NCBI GenBank assembly: GCA_019636475.1
Contig: JAHBXN010000006.1
Location: 1-64,000, forward strand
Reading direction: 5' to 3'
From: Phycisphaerae bacterium
Lineage (GTDB): Bacteria; Planctomycetota; Phycisphaerae; UBA1845; UTPLA1
Length of the DNA stretch: 64,000 bases
Each line of letters begins with the position of its first letter. Within the stretch, counting starts at the first letter, position 1. This document shows positions 45,947 to 56,383 of the stretch, piece after piece. Position numbers and translations under genes: made by a program. Below the pieces are notes generated by a model. That model was not told the DNA's origin and made no database searches. It saw only the letters and a program-made list of their open reading frames with translations.

Positions 45947-48900
45947 ATGAACGAAATGAAACTTCGCACTGGTCGAATGATCGCTTCACTGGTCCTTCTG
46001 TTGATGGCCGCACAGTCGGCGATCTCGGAAGAACTTCCACTAAAACGACCCCTGGCGATTACCAATATCAAGGTTGTGATCTCGCCGGGCTCCGTCCTGG
46101 AGAGGGCGACGATTCTGATTGAAGAAGGTCGGATTGTTGCGGTTGGGGCGGATGTGTCCGTTCCCGCGCATGCCGAGCGGTTTGAGGGATCGGGCCTGGT
46201 GGCCTACTCCGGTTTTATTGATGCGCTGAGCCATCGCGGCATCAGCCGGACGGAACCGCCGACTGAGGAGATCGCCCGGCTCGCGGACGAATCGCCGGAC
46301 GTGCGCGAAGGCGTGCAGTCGGCGACGGTGGAAGGATATCGGCGGCTGGTGCATCCTTCCTGGCGCACCGCCGAACTCTTCGACCCGTCCGATGCGAAAC
46401 GCGAGGACTTCCGATCCGCAGGATTCACGACCGCGCTCGTAGCGCCGCGTCCGGTGATTTTCTCCGGTGAAAGCGCGATCGTTGCCATGGGCGACGATCC
46501 CGCGCGCCGCTCGATCGTGCGTGAGCGCGTGGCGCAACATGCCGCGCTCGTGACCCGGTCGGACTCAGGCGGAGGCCGTCGGCGCGGAGGCGGTGGTGAC
46601 GGAGGTGGATACCCGGGCACGACCATGGGAGCCATCGCCCTGTTTCGACAGACGCTTTCGGACGCCGAATGGCATCGCGAGCTTCTGGCGTGGTCGTCAC
46701 GGCAGTCCGTTTCCGAGCGACTGCCGGTCGATCGGGAGTTGGAGGCCCTGTGGCCGATCATCGATGGCGAGTTGCCGACGGCATTGACGGCCAACACCGA
46801 AACGGAGATCCACCGCGCCCTGGATCTTGCGGCGGAATTCGGTCTGCGGCCGATCATCGTGGGCGGCAAGGAGGCGTGGAAGGTCTCGGCGCGATTAAAG
46901 GAAGAGAATGTGCCGGTGATCGTGAGCCTGAAGTGGACGGAGGAACCGAAGAAGCCCGGAAAGAAAACAGCTGATTCCGCGGCTTCGGTGAAAATCGACG
47001 AGGCGGAAGCGGAGGCACGGGGAATCGACCGCTCGCCGGTCTTTGATCGAGCATGGGAAGACCAGCCGTGGGAACCGAAGCGGCTCTATGACGAGCGCGT
47101 GCGCCTCTGGGAAGAAGAGATCGACAACGCCAAACGGCTGGACGAAGCGGGCGTCCGATTCGCGTTCGGATCGTTCGAGATGAAGTCGCCTGACGAATTG
47201 CTGAAGCAGCTTCGCAAGGCGATCGAACGAGGGCTTCCGGAAGATGCCGCGATATCGGCATTGACGACGGTGGCCGCCGACATTCTGGATCTGGCGAATG
47301 AATGCGGCCAGGTCGTGCCCGGCCAGTGTGCGAACCTGACGCTGATGTCCGGCCCGCTGTCCGAGAAGGACGGCAGCGTGAAGTGGGTGGTGGTCGACGG
47401 GCGCATGTTCGATGTCGCCCGGCGCAACGATCGCGGACCGAAGGGCGAAGGCGAGGGCCGCGGGCCTGGAGCGCGCGGCGGCAGGGGCCCGAAAGAAACC
47501 GAGGATACAGCCGAGAAATCCGCCACGAGCCTGCCGACCACCACGGACGCGACATCGGATGAATCCGCCCCGACCACATCGAGCGCGCCGGCGGCCAGCC
47601 AGCCGACGACCACCAGCGCGCCGAGTGACGAACCCGACTGGCCGGAGTATGCGTGCGAAATCGAGGCCGACCGCACGCCGCGGTTTCGGACGGGAGGCAG
47701 CCTGCTGATCCGAAATGCAACGCTGCTGACCATTGTCAACGGGGATCTGGCACAGACCGATTTATTGGTGAAGGATGGTCGCATCGCGGCCATCGGTCCG
47801 AACCTGACAGCGCCGGACGGCGTCACGACGGTGGACCTGCGCGGATACTTTGTCACGCCGGGATTGATCGACCCGCACTCGCACATGTGCATCAGCGGAG
47901 GTGTCAATGAGTGGTCACTTTCCGTAACACCCGAAGTTCGCATTGCCGATGTCGTGAATCCGAAGGATTCCGGAGCGTTCCGGGCGCTGGCGGGCGGCGT
48001 CACCATGATCCACACGATGCACGGTTCCGCCAACACGATCGGCGGGCAGAATACGGTGTTGCGGCTGAAGTATGGCGAACCGGTGTCCGCGTGGCGAATG
48101 CCGGAAGCGCCGCGCACGGTGAAGTTCGCCCTGGGCGAAAATGTGAAGCAGTCAAACTCGCAGACCCGCGGCACCCGGTTCCCGAATACGCGAATGGGCG
48201 TGGAGGCGGTTTTCCGGCGGAGCTTCGATGCAGCGCTGGCATATCAGAAGGAATGGGACACCTTCAAGCGCGAAAAGGCATCCGGAAAGGACCCGAAGCC
48301 GCCGAGGCGAGATCTCCGGCTGGAGGCGCTCTCAGAGATTCACGCCGGACGCATCTGGGTGCACTGCCACTGCTATCGGGCGGATGAGATTCTGCGCCTG
48401 CTGGACATGGCGGAATCCTATGGTTTTCGGATCGGCGTGCTGCAGCATGTGCTGGAGGGCTATCGCGTCATACCGGAGATACTGAGGCACGGCGTGTCGA
48501 CGTCAACCTTCTCGGACTGGTGGGCGTACAAGCTGGAAGCCTACGACGCAGTGCCGTTCAATGCCGCACGCATGGCACAGGCCGGAATCGTCACCACGGT
48601 GAATTCGGATTCGCACGAGGTGATTCGGCACATGAACCTCGAGGCGGCCAAGTCGCTCCGGTTCGGCGGACTGAAGGCGAACGACGCACTGCGGCTCGTC
48701 ACGCTCAACGGCGCGATTCAGCTCGGCGTCAGCGACCAGGTGGGGTCCATCGAGGTCGGCAAGCGGGCCGACCTGGCGGTTTTCAACGGCCACCCGCTCG
48801 ATACATTCGCGAAATGCGTCATGACGCTGATCGACGGCGAAACATACTTCGTGCATCCATCGCTTGAACCGGCAACCCCCGCGCCCCCCATCGAAGCAAG

Positions 48901-50218
48901 AAGCTTCCCCGCGCCGCGCGATCCGATGCCGATCGCGACGGCAACAGGCGGAAATTACTGGATCCGCGGCGGAAACGTGCATCCGATCAGCGGTGCGACG
49001 ATCGAAGGAGGACTCGTCGTGATTTCGGGCGGCCGCATCAGTCGAGTCGGCCCGGATGACGGCGCTGCGGCACCAGCGGGGTTCACGGCCATCGACGCGA
49101 AGGGGCTGCATGTCTATCCGGGGTTGATCTGCGCGGGGGTTTCGCTGGGACTGGTGGAGATCGAGTCGGTGGCGGGAAGCGTGGATGCCAGCGACATTGC
49201 ACGCTTTCAGCCGGATCTGATGACGCTCTCGGCATTCAACCCGTTCTCAGCGGGCATCGCCGTCGCACGCTCCGAAGGCGTCACGAGCACCCTGGTGATT
49301 TCGGGCGGCGGCGTCGTGCAGGGCCAGTGCGGCATTGTGCATCTGGAGGGGTGGTCGATGCCCGAGGCCCGGTTCGCTTCGCCGGTGGGGTTGATGGTTC
49401 AATTGCCGTCGATGGCATCGCAGTTTCCGTGGTGGATGGACGACGAGGCAAAGGAGCAGGCGAAAAAGGACTTCCCCAAGAGTCTGGCCGCGGTCGAGGA
49501 ATTCTTCCGCACCGCAAGGCAGTATCATCGAATGAAATCGGTGGGCGCCGAGCCGGCCTTCGAACGGCGATTTGAAGCAATGCTCCCCTACCTCGCCCAC
49601 GAGCGGCCGGTCATCTTCCGGGCGGACACCCACAAAGCGATTCTCGAAGCACTTCGATTCGCGGAGAAGTATGAGCTGAGGCCGATCATTTTCGGCGGCC
49701 GCGAGGCGTGGAAGGCCGCGTCGGAGCTGGCCGACCGGAAGGCGGACGTCATCATCACTCGATCAATGAACCTGCCGGCCGGGGAATTCGAACCATGGGA
49801 CAGCGTCTATGCCAATGCGGCGACACTGCGTCGGCACGGCGTGCGATTCTGTTTCACCGTCGGCGAGCCAAGCCTGACAAAACAACTGGGCGTGGAGGCG
49901 GGCATGGCGGTCGCTCACGGCCTGGAGCAGGAGGCCGCCCTCTCGGCCATCACGCTGGATGCGGCGCGGATCCTGGGTGTTGACGATCAGCTCGGCTCAC
50001 TGGAGGCGGGCAAAATCGCGGACGTGATCATCACGACCGACTCGCCCTTGCAGGCGAGCAATTGCGTCGTGGCGGAATTCATTCGCGGCGTGCCGGTCGA
50101 TCTGTCCAACAAGCACACCCGGGACGACGCGAAATTCAGAGCGCGGCCGACACCACAGCTCCCGCCAATCGGGGAGCTTCGCGGACCGCCGATCATGCGC
50201 ATGAAGCCCGCGGCCTGA
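45947..50218 (+). CDS. Three-module amidohydrolase (1423 aa)
   Basis: A signal peptide (MIASLVLLLMAAQSAIS) precedes three amidohydrolase-like modules. Module 1 (about 30-500) lacks the HxH motif (DALSHRG instead) and is followed by a Thr/Ser/Ala-rich linker. Module 2 (about 575-1010) is canonical: H644-x-H646 in PHSHM, H806/H808, H834 and D888 (NSDSHE). Module 3 (about 1010-1410) has lost the HxH again (GLICAGV). Modules 1 and 3 share GGKEAWK (306) and GGREAWK (1250) and are related, so the protein looks like an active domain between two degenerate copies. ATG 45947 has AGGGGA upstream. The substrate is unknown. Confidence 0.85.
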   Translation: MNEMKLRTGRMIASLVLLLMAAQSAISEELPLKRPLAITNIKVVISPGSVLERATILIEEGRIVAVGADVSVPAHAERFEGSGLVAYSGFIDALSHRGISRTEPPTEEIARLADESPDVREGVQSATVEGYRRLVHPSWRTAELFDPSDAKREDFRSAGFTTALVAPRPVIFSGESAIVAMGDDPARRSIVRERVAQHAALVTRSDSGGGRRRGGGGDGGGYPGTTMGAIALFRQTLSDAEWHRELLAWSSRQSVSERLPVDRELEALWPIIDGELPTALTANTETEIHRALDLAAEFGLRPIIVGGKEAWKVSARLKEENVPVIVSLKWTEEPKKPGKKTADSAASVKIDEAEAEARGIDRSPVFDRAWEDQPWEPKRLYDERVRLWEEEIDNAKRLDEAGVRFAFGSFEMKSPDELLKQLRKAIERGLPEDAAISALTTVAADILDLANECGQVVPGQCANLTLMSGPLSEKDGSVKWVVVDGRMFDVARRNDRGPKGEGEGRGPGARGGRGPKETEDTAEKSATSLPTTTDATSDESAPTTSSAPAASQPTTTSAPSDEPDWPEYACEIEADRTPRFRTGGSLLIRNATLLTIVNGDLAQTDLLVKDGRIAAIGPNLTAPDGVTTVDLRGYFVTPGLIDPHSHMCISGGVNEWSLSVTPEVRIADVVNPKDSGAFRALAGGVTMIHTMHGSANTIGGQNTVLRLKYGEPVSAWRMPEAPRTVKFALGENVKQSNSQTRGTRFPNTRMGVEAVFRRSFDAALAYQKEWDTFKREKASGKDPKPPRRDLRLEALSEIHAGRIWVHCHCYRADEILRLLDMAESYGFRIGVLQHVLEGYRVIPEILRHGVSTSTFSDWWAYKLEAYDAVPFNAARMAQAGIVTTVNSDSHEVIRHMNLEAAKSLRFGGLKANDALRLVTLNGAIQLGVSDQVGSIEVGKRADLAVFNGHPLDTFAKCVMTLIDGETYFVHPSLEPATPAPPIEARSFPAPRDPMPIATATGGNYWIRGGNVHPISGATIEGGLVVISGGRISRVGPDDGAAAPAGFTAIDAKGLHVYPGLICAGVSLGLVEIESVAGSVDASDIARFQPDLMTLSAFNPFSAGIAVARSEGVTSTLVISGGGVVQGQCGIVHLEGWSMPEARFASPVGLMVQLPSMASQFPWWMDDEAKEQAKKDFPKSLAAVEEFFRTARQYHRMKSVGAEPAFERRFEAMLPYLAHERPVIFRADTHKAILEALRFAEKYELRPIIFGGREAWKAASELADRKADVIITRSMNLPAGEFEPWDSVYANAATLRRHGVRFCFTVGEPSLTKQLGVEAGMAVAHGLEQEAALSAITLDAARILGVDDQLGSLEAGKIADVIITTDSPLQASNCVVAEFIRGVPVDLSNKHTRDDAKFRARPTPQLPPIGELRGPPIMRMKPAA

Positions 50219-50243
50219 CGTGCGTCATGCGCAGCGCGGCCGG

Positions 50244-52976
50244 CTATTCCGGCTTCGTTGCGACGGCGTTCACGCCGGGTCGAATTCGGCTTGGGCCCGC
50301 CGTTCGAAGGGCGTCGAGCACGATACCGGGTGTCAGAAGCTCCGGAAGCACCTGCGGATTGTCCGGATCGCCCGGTGAGTAGACGAGATACATCGGGACG
50401 CCGGCCTTGCCGAAACGTTCCAGGTCCTGCTTGATTTCCGGCACAGGCAGCGTGAAGTCCGCCTCATAGGGAACCACGTTGTATTCTTTCATCAACTGGA
50501 CGACCTCGGCGTGCGTGATCGATGTGCCGAGGTTGATCTTGCAGTTCGCGCACCAGTCGGCCGTGTAGTCAACGAAGACGGTATATCCGGCCGACACGTC
50601 GTTGTGGACTTCATCACGCCGATAGTGATACCACGGAATGCCGTTGGACCAGTCCAATTCCTTGGGCGGATTGAACGAAGTCGAATTCGACGCATTCAGC
50701 TTTGCGATGAGTGTCTCCAGCGGCGTGAGAATGTCACACAGGGCGCCGGTCTCGCCTTCTCCTCGCGACTGTTCGGCGATCAGCGACTCAAGCCGCTGAA
50801 CGAGAAGTTCCGTCTCCTCGCGCGCCGTGGCATTGAGCGGCCCGAGGTTGCCGGACTTCCTGATCGCCTGGAACTGCCGGCCGTCCGCCATGAGTTCGTT
50901 GCGCTCAATGCGCTGCGCAACGAGTTGATCGATCGTGCTCAGCAATCGGAACGGCACCAGCCAACCCGTAGCAATGAGAATGACGGCGAGCGAATAGAGC
51001 GCGGCCTTCTTACTGAATGACGCGTTGTAGTCGATCTTTCCCTTCACCCAGACAGCCATCGACACCATCAGCAGGAAAAACAAGCTGATCAGCACACCGA
51101 AGTCGCCGATCTGGCCGCGAAGCGGATTGAGCACCCAGATGACGGTGATCAGCAGCAGAAAGCCCATGATGGCTTCGAAAATGTGCATCCAGTTCCCGGG
51201 CTTGGGGATGAAGCGCATCCATGCGGGATTGGCTGCAAGCAGGAGGAACGGTGCCGCCATGCCGAATCCCGCGACAAGGAAAATCATCGCGGCGTGGGCC
51301 GCGCTGTGGCTGATCGTGATCTTGGTGGCGGCACCGATCGCCGCGGTAAGAAACGGAGCCGTGCAGGCGGTGCCGAGCAGAGTGGCCAGCACGCCCGTAG
51401 CATAGGCGGATGTGTAACCCTCGCCCTGCACTTTTTCATCAAGGTCGCTGACGACCCGCGGCGTGAAAACCGTGAACACGCCGAACAGACTCATCGCGAA
51501 CGCCGTGACCACGCCGGCGACAATAATGACAAAAACGGGACGCTGAAAAAGCTGCCCCCAGCCGGTGCCCGTCCAGGCGAACAGTGCGGCCAGCACACCG
51601 AAGAATGTCAGGATACCGGCACAATATGTCAGGCCCAGAAGAAAAACCTTGGCGCGATCCTCGTGGGCCTGCCTCACGAAGGAGAGAATCTTGAGCGAGA
51701 GCACCGGCAGAACGCAAGGCATCAGATTCAGGATCAGGCCGCCGAGGAATGCGGCCGCCAGCGCGCCGATGTACCCGAACTCCAGCAGCCAGTTGGAAAA
51801 CCGGTCAAACAGATTGGACTGTGCCGCGACGGTTGAGTCGACGGACGAGCCATCGGGCTTCAAGAGCGTCGGCGCTGCGGCGGGAGTGATGCCGACGTGA
51901 GCGTCCGGCGTCGCATGAGATGTCATCCACTCGGAAGACTTCGCCGGAACAGGGCCGCCCTCCATTCGCACTGGAATTTCGAAACTGACCCGCTCCGGCG
52001 GGAAACAGGTGCCGCCGTCGTCGCAGATCTGATATTGAAAGATGGCCCGAATCCACCGCGGCGACTGACCGGCGTCGCGATCGACATCGGCAGGGATCCG
52101 GAATGTCACTTTCCCGCCATACTCGCTGACCGTTCCGAAAAATTTGTCTTCTCGCTGCTGGGGCTTCGGATATTCCACGCTTCCGAAGTCCAGACCTTCG
52201 GTGGCATCAACGAAGATGGCTGCGGGAATCAGAAAATCCTGCAGCGGCTTGCTCGATTGCATGTGCATCTTGGGCGCGATTTCGACATCAACGACGGCCG
52301 TCAGCTTCCCGCCGGGCCGGGCGACCTCGGGCTCCAGACTTGTCGAGAGCTTGATATTCGGCGTTTTGCCGTCGGATGTCGGAAAGCCTGACTCCGCGTC
52401 TTCAAAAAGCGACTGGTTGACGCGCTTCGGTTTCGACGCGGCGGAGAGAACGGGAAGCTTGATGGAAATGGGCGGACTGGTATGGCCCGGAATACAGGTT
52501 GCCTTGCATGCAAGCCACGACACATCTGCCTCAAGGGTGATCTGATCACCGACCTTGAGATTCGCCGGCGCCCTGATCGGCGTCACAATCAGCGCCTGTT
52601 CGGGCAGCAGAAACGCCGTCTCGTTCAGAGTCTTGTCGTATTTGGCTATGGGTGCCGGAAAGCGGCTCCGGCCATATTCAAATCCGGGGGGGAGCTTCCA
52701 TGTGATCTCCGTCGGCCGACCCGTGGCGTTCGGGTTGGTCCAGTACACGTGCCATCCATCCTCGGATTTGATCGAGACCAGGATGTTGAAGGGTTCTCCC
52801 GGAACGATGCCGATCTGGTCTGAGTAGGCCTTGACCGTCAGAATGGGTTTCTTGGCACCCTCCGGGTTGAAGACGTATGGCTCGCTTTCGGCAGCCGAAA
52901 GTCCGGCCGGCAAGAGCGAGAGCAGGACGGCCCATCCAGCAACTCGAAGAACCGCCCCCGTGGCTTTCTGATTCAT
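50244..52976 (-). CDS. dsbD: Thiol:disulfide interchange protein DsbD, double-headed (910 aa)
   Basis: DsbD carries electrons from cytoplasmic thioredoxin across the membrane to periplasmic thiols, which also supports cytochrome c maturation. After a signal peptide come two tandem DsbD-alpha-like domains, each with its own Cys pair: C147/C151 (LACKATC) and C318/C324 (CDDGGTC). The membrane core has the DsbD/CcdA features LPCVLPVLSLK and GTACTAPFLTA. A charged insertion of about 100 residues precedes the C-terminal thioredoxin domain with W808-C809-A-N-C812. At 910 aa it is much longer than E. coli DsbD (565). The ATG has GGTGG upstream. Confidence 0.92.
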   Translation of the reverse strand: MNQKATGAVLRVAGWAVLLSLLPAGLSAAESEPYVFNPEGAKKPILTVKAYSDQIGIVPGEPFNILVSIKSEDGWHVYWTNPNATGRPTEITWKLPPGFEYGRSRFPAPIAKYDKTLNETAFLLPEQALIVTPIRAPANLKVGDQITLEADVSWLACKATCIPGHTSPPISIKLPVLSAASKPKRVNQSLFEDAESGFPTSDGKTPNIKLSTSLEPEVARPGGKLTAVVDVEIAPKMHMQSSKPLQDFLIPAAIFVDATEGLDFGSVEYPKPQQREDKFFGTVSEYGGKVTFRIPADVDRDAGQSPRWIRAIFQYQICDDGGTCFPPERVSFEIPVRMEGGPVPAKSSEWMTSHATPDAHVGITPAAAPTLLKPDGSSVDSTVAAQSNLFDRFSNWLLEFGYIGALAAAFLGGLILNLMPCVLPVLSLKILSFVRQAHEDRAKVFLLGLTYCAGILTFFGVLAALFAWTGTGWGQLFQRPVFVIIVAGVVTAFAMSLFGVFTVFTPRVVSDLDEKVQGEGYTSAYATGVLATLLGTACTAPFLTAAIGAATKITISHSAAHAAMIFLVAGFGMAAPFLLLAANPAWMRFIPKPGNWMHIFEAIMGFLLLITVIWVLNPLRGQIGDFGVLISLFFLLMVSMAVWVKGKIDYNASFSKKAALYSLAVILIATGWLVPFRLLSTIDQLVAQRIERNELMADGRQFQAIRKSGNLGPLNATAREETELLVQRLESLIAEQSRGEGETGALCDILTPLETLIAKLNASNSTSFNPPKELDWSNGIPWYHYRRDEVHNDVSAGYTVFVDYTADWCANCKINLGTSITHAEVVQLMKEYNVVPYEADFTLPVPEIKQDLERFGKAGVPMYLVYSPGDPDNPQVLPELLTPGIVLDALRTAGPSRIRPGVNAVATKPE

Positions 52977-53222
52977 GTTTATATTCCACCAATAGTTACA
53001 CCAACGCGAGCTACGCGGTCGAGAATGGCCCGTACACAATTCGAGCGACGGGCGATTCAACCCGGCCGGTAGATTAACGACGCGGCCCGGACGATCGTTC
53101 GTACGCGCGCAGGCCGGTGTTTTGATGACCAAGGGCATTTTAGGTTTCATCCAATTCGCCGCCAATGATTGATAACTGCATCGGGCACCGAGGGTTCCAA
53201 TAATTGGGAAGTTTGTTTTCGC

Positions 53223-53250
53223 TTGACCGCAATCGGGGCTCAATTATACT
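53223..53250 (+). promoter_or_regulatory. Near-consensus sigma-70 promoter
   Basis: TTGACC (53223-53228) and TATACT (53245-53250) are separated by 16 bp: five of six matches in each hexamer. It points toward rny, over 600 bp downstream, with a short open frame first. Confidence 0.6.
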
Positions 53251-53268
53251 AGGGAAACGGGAGGATAA

Positions 53269-53382
53269 GTGTGTATTCTCTCGGTATTTAGCGTATTCAG
53301 TACCCGCCGGGAGCCGCGCAATCGACCGTGCGATCGGTCTATGCCGAAACGGTTGATGCGTTGCTGCCGCGTTCTTGAGTGA
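53269..53382 (+). CDS. Possible small protein (37 aa)
   Basis: A GGGAGG ribosome site lies a few bases before GTG 53269, about 20 bp after the promoter. The frame encodes 37 residues, starting hydrophobic (CILSVFSVFS) and ending Arg/Cys-rich (PKRLMRCCRVLE). It could be a real small protein or a leader peptide for the downstream transcript. The frame is short enough to arise by chance. Confidence 0.3.
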   Translation: MCILSVFSVFSTRREPRNRPCDRSMPKRLMRCCRVLE

Positions 53383-53894
53383 GTGGATTCGGGCCTGAAC
53401 AGGACCGGACGCGGGATTTTGAGTACGGGCTCGTGGAAGGTCTAACTTGATTCTGCTGGTGTGGCATGCCGGATTGATGGCGACACTCGGTCTTGTACCG
53501 GGTGAGTCATCGCACGATGAAGCCGAAGCGCATGGGCCGCGCCAGGAAGTCATTCAGGTATCGAGTGCTCATCATCAGGGACGATTTGAATTTCTGCACT
53601 TCGTTACGCTCGGTGCATCGCGCGAATTTGAGATTCAAGCTCCCGTTGAATCCGCCTTCGCACGATTGCTCGGGCCGATTGATCGAGCGAGCGTGCCGCG
53701 GAGCACGTCGCGATCAGCCCTCCTCTTCCACGATCCCGCTATTCTCAATTCCCTCGATCGGCCTCGCGGGTAAGCGGCCCTTAACGTTGTTTAACGATCC
53801 GTGTGGTCCGGGGCGCCTGGTGTGTTCTCGCGTGCGTTGACATCGCGAGGGCAACGCACGCGGTGCGGCCGGACTGCCGGAAGCGAGGAATTCG

Positions 53895-55484
53895 ATGATG
53901 GGGTCTGTGATGCTTGCGCAGATCTCCGCGGCGGACTACGTTCTTCCCGCGCTGATCGGCGCGATTGCCGGTGCGGCCCTGGTGGTGGCCTACCAGGCGC
54001 TCACCAGCAGGAAGAAAGTGGCAGCTGCGGAACAGGCGGCCAGCGCGATCATTTCGGGCGCTGAGACGCGCCGGGACGAGATCATTCGCGCTTCGGAAGT
54101 GGAGACGAAAGCGGAGTTCGTGCGGCGGCAGCAGGAATTTGACCGCGAAACGGCTGCGACGCGCAACGAACTTCGCGAAGTTGAAAAGCGCCTCGACAAG
54201 CGCGAGGACCAGCTCGACAAGAAGCTGGACATGCTCAATTTAAAAGAGCGAAACATCGAAAAAGGCGAAGCCCGGATTCGCGAGGTCACCGAGGAGATCG
54301 AAACGAAGCAAAAGGAAATCGCCGAGACGGCGGTGAAGGCGCGAAATGAGCTTCTTCGAATCACGCAACTTTCGATGGACGACGCGCGCAGACAACTGTT
54401 CGATCGGCTGGAGCAGGAGCTGGAGCGGGACTGCTCACAGATCATCAGCAAGCGTGTGACCGAGGCCCAGGACGAAGCCGAACAGCGCTCTCGAGAGATC
54501 ATCATCACGGCGATCCAGCGCTACGCGTCGTCGCACACGGCCGAGGCGACTGTCGGCACCGTGGACATTCCCAACGACGAGATGAAGGGGCGGGTGATCG
54601 GCCGCGAAGGCCGGAATATCCGCGCGATCGAAAAGGCGACAGGCGTCGACGTCGTCGTGGACGACACGCCGGGTGTCATTATCCTGTCATGCTTTGATCC
54701 GGTGCGGAAGGAGATCGCGCGGCAGTCCCTCGTGAAACTGATCCAGGACGGACGCATCCATCCGACGCGCATCGAGGAAGTGGTCCAGGAAATATCCGGC
54801 AACATCGAGAAGGAAATCATCGAGATCGGTAAGAGAGCAGCGCTCGAAGCCAATGTGCAGGGCCTGAACCGCCGGCTGATTGAACTGCTCGGCCGGTTGC
54901 ACTACCGAACCAGCTACAGCCAGAACGTGCTGCGTCATTCGATCGAAGTGGCCTATCTTTGCCAGATCATGGCCGAGGAACTCGGCCTGAACGGCACACT
55001 CGCGCGGCGCTGTGGCCTGCTGCACGATATCGGCAAAGCCGTCCCCCAGGACACGGAGGGCACGCACCCGGCGATCGGCGAGGAGATATGCCGCAAGCTG
55101 GGCGAGCGGCCCGAGGTGCTCAACGCAGTGGCGGGACATCACGGCGATATCCCGGCTACGAGTCCTTACACGCCGCTGGTTGCGGCAGCCGACGCAATCA
55201 GCGCGGCGCGTCCGGGCAGCCGTCGCGAATCGCTGGAGCGCTACATCAAGCGACTTCAGGAGCTTGAAGGCATTGCCACCGGGTTCGATGGCGTGACGCA
55301 GGCGTACGCAATCCAGGCGGGCCGCGAAATCCGGGTGATCGTGGACGCGGGCAAAGTGGACGACGCAGGCGCCATGCGAATTGCCCGGGACGTGGCGAAA
55401 AAGATCGAGTCGGACATGACCTATCCCGGCGAAATCAAGGTGACCCTCCTGCGCGAAGTTCGCGCGGTGGAATACGCGAAATAA
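53895..55484 (+). CDS. rny: Ribonuclease Y
   Basis: RNase Y is a membrane-bound endoribonuclease that starts mRNA decay. An N-terminal helix (about 13-34) anchors it; a long charged coiled coil follows (about 40-200). The KH domain has the [15 protein letters not shown] signature, and the HD domain has [15 protein letters not shown] with its metal-binding His-Asp. Length 529 aa is typical. GAGGA lies upstream of the ATG. The gene has a long upstream leader. Confidence 0.95.
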   Translation: MMGSVMLAQISAADYVLPALIGAIAGAALVVAYQALTSRKKVAAAEQAASAIISGAETRRDEIIRASEVETKAEFVRRQQEFDRETAATRNELREVEKRLDKREDQLDKKLDMLNLKERNIEKGEARIREVTEEIETKQKEIAETAVKARNELLRITQLSMDDARRQLFDRLEQELERDCSQIISKRVTEAQDEAEQRSREIIITAIQRYASSHTAEATVGTVDIPNDEMKGRVIGREGRNIRAIEKATGVDVVVDDTPGVIILSCFDPVRKEIARQSLVKLIQDGRIHPTRIEEVVQEISGNIEKEIIEIGKRAALEANVQGLNRRLIELLGRLHYRTSYSQNVLRHSIEVAYLCQIMAEELGLNGTLARRCGLLHDIGKAVPQDTEGTHPAIGEEICRKLGERPEVLNAVAGHHGDIPATSPYTPLVAAADAISAARPGSRRESLERYIKRLQELEGIATGFDGVTQAYAIQAGREIRVIVDAGKVDDAGAMRIARDVAKKIESDMTYPGEIKVTLLREVRAVEYAK

Positions 55485-55540
55485 CGACGATCCGTCGCCG
55501 CCGGACCCACCAGGCCGGATGGACGCGATCGCCATTTTTC

Positions 55541-55569
55541 TTGACAGCCCGAAGGCGCGAATCTACATT
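55541..55569 (+). promoter_or_regulatory. Candidate sigma-70 promoter
   Basis: A perfect TTGACA (55541-55546) and TACATT (55564-55569) are spaced 17 bp, 53 bp before the lipoprotein ATG at 55623. Confidence 0.6.
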
Positions 55570-55622
55570 TCGCGCCGGGTCGACGGATCGACCCGCCCTT
55601 CACCACGAAATGGACTTCGATC

Positions 55623-56348
55623 ATGCGGACCCTGTCTATTCTCCGTCGCGGTGTGTTGATTTCCCCTGCCTGTGCGCTGGGTATCGTTTCCGTGGCAGCT
55701 CTCGCCGGATGCGGTTCGCGCGGTGGACCACAGTCGTCGATTCAGTTTGCAGGACAACCGAGTCACACGGTCCGGATTGACGCGGGCGAAAACGGCGCTG
55801 CTTCGCCGGCCCGATCGGCGTCGGCCGACGCTCATGCCGATCGTACACCGCGGGCGCTGATGTTCGAGGTCTCTGGCGTGGCCCTGCTGCCTTCGGACAA
55901 CGCCGGGCAGGAGCAGTGGGCGGCCGCGCGCGAGGCGGCCGTGCTGGACGCGCTGGCCAAGGCGATCATGGAATCGCGGCGCGGGGCCGGGCTCTCAGAC
56001 GATAATTTCGTGGAAAAGCTCTCGCCGAAGCTGACCGCTTCTCGCCGTGTCTCGGTCGATGGGGATGAGTTTGAGATTCGATTGATCGACCGCGGCATGG
56101 AGCGGTTGTTCGTCATGCGTGACGGCATCCTGCTGCATCCGCCGCATGACTTCGCATTGGTGCGAAGAATTTTCACCGAAACGGGCGGTGCCTTCTCGCT
56201 GCTTCCGGCGGACATGTCGCCGACGAACCGCTATGTCGCGCGGGTCGGCTGCTACGAGGCACTCGGAGTAGAGAGCCGCATGGCCGGCGAAATTCGCACA
56301 AACCACGATTCGGCGTTCAGCGACGGGCTGGACGCGGACACGCCTTGA
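55623..56348 (+). CDS. Lipoprotein of unknown function (241 aa)
   Basis: The signal peptide ends in a lipobox (AALAGC, Cys at about residue 30). A Gly/Ser/Ala-rich spacer follows, then a mixed alpha/beta domain with no motif I recognise. A consensus -35 (TTGACA) lies upstream. The stop overlaps a TTG in the hexosaminidase frame, so the two are probably cotranscribed. The protein likely sits in a membrane facing the periplasm. Confidence 0.65.
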   Translation: MRTLSILRRGVLISPACALGIVSVAALAGCGSRGGPQSSIQFAGQPSHTVRIDAGENGAASPARSASADAHADRTPRALMFEVSGVALLPSDNAGQEQWAAAREAAVLDALAKAIMESRRGAGLSDDNFVEKLSPKLTASRRVSVDGDEFEIRLIDRGMERLFVMRDGILLHPPHDFALVRRIFTETGGAFSLLPADMSPTNRYVARVGCYEALGVESRMAGEIRTNHDSAFSDGLDADTP

Positions 56349-56383
56349 AATCGGCCGGGATTCATCGACAGAAGCACATTACG

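Larger units (their letters stand above)
52977..53894. other. Long intergenic region before rny
   Basis: This 918-bp stretch between dsbD and rny has no large gene. It holds a near-consensus promoter at 53223-53250 and a short open frame with a strong ribosome site (listed separately). Two overlapping frames at 53447-53773 and 53493-53840 look non-coding. A weak resemblance to the ribosomal protein S16 N-terminus near 53517 is discussed and rejected. The region could be a long 5' untranslated leader for rny. Confidence 0.5.

Noticed and set aside
53517-53600. KPKRMGRARKSF resembles the start of ribosomal protein S16
   Set aside because: The match stops after about 15 residues, there is no ribosome site, and a frameshift would be needed to go further; probably chance.
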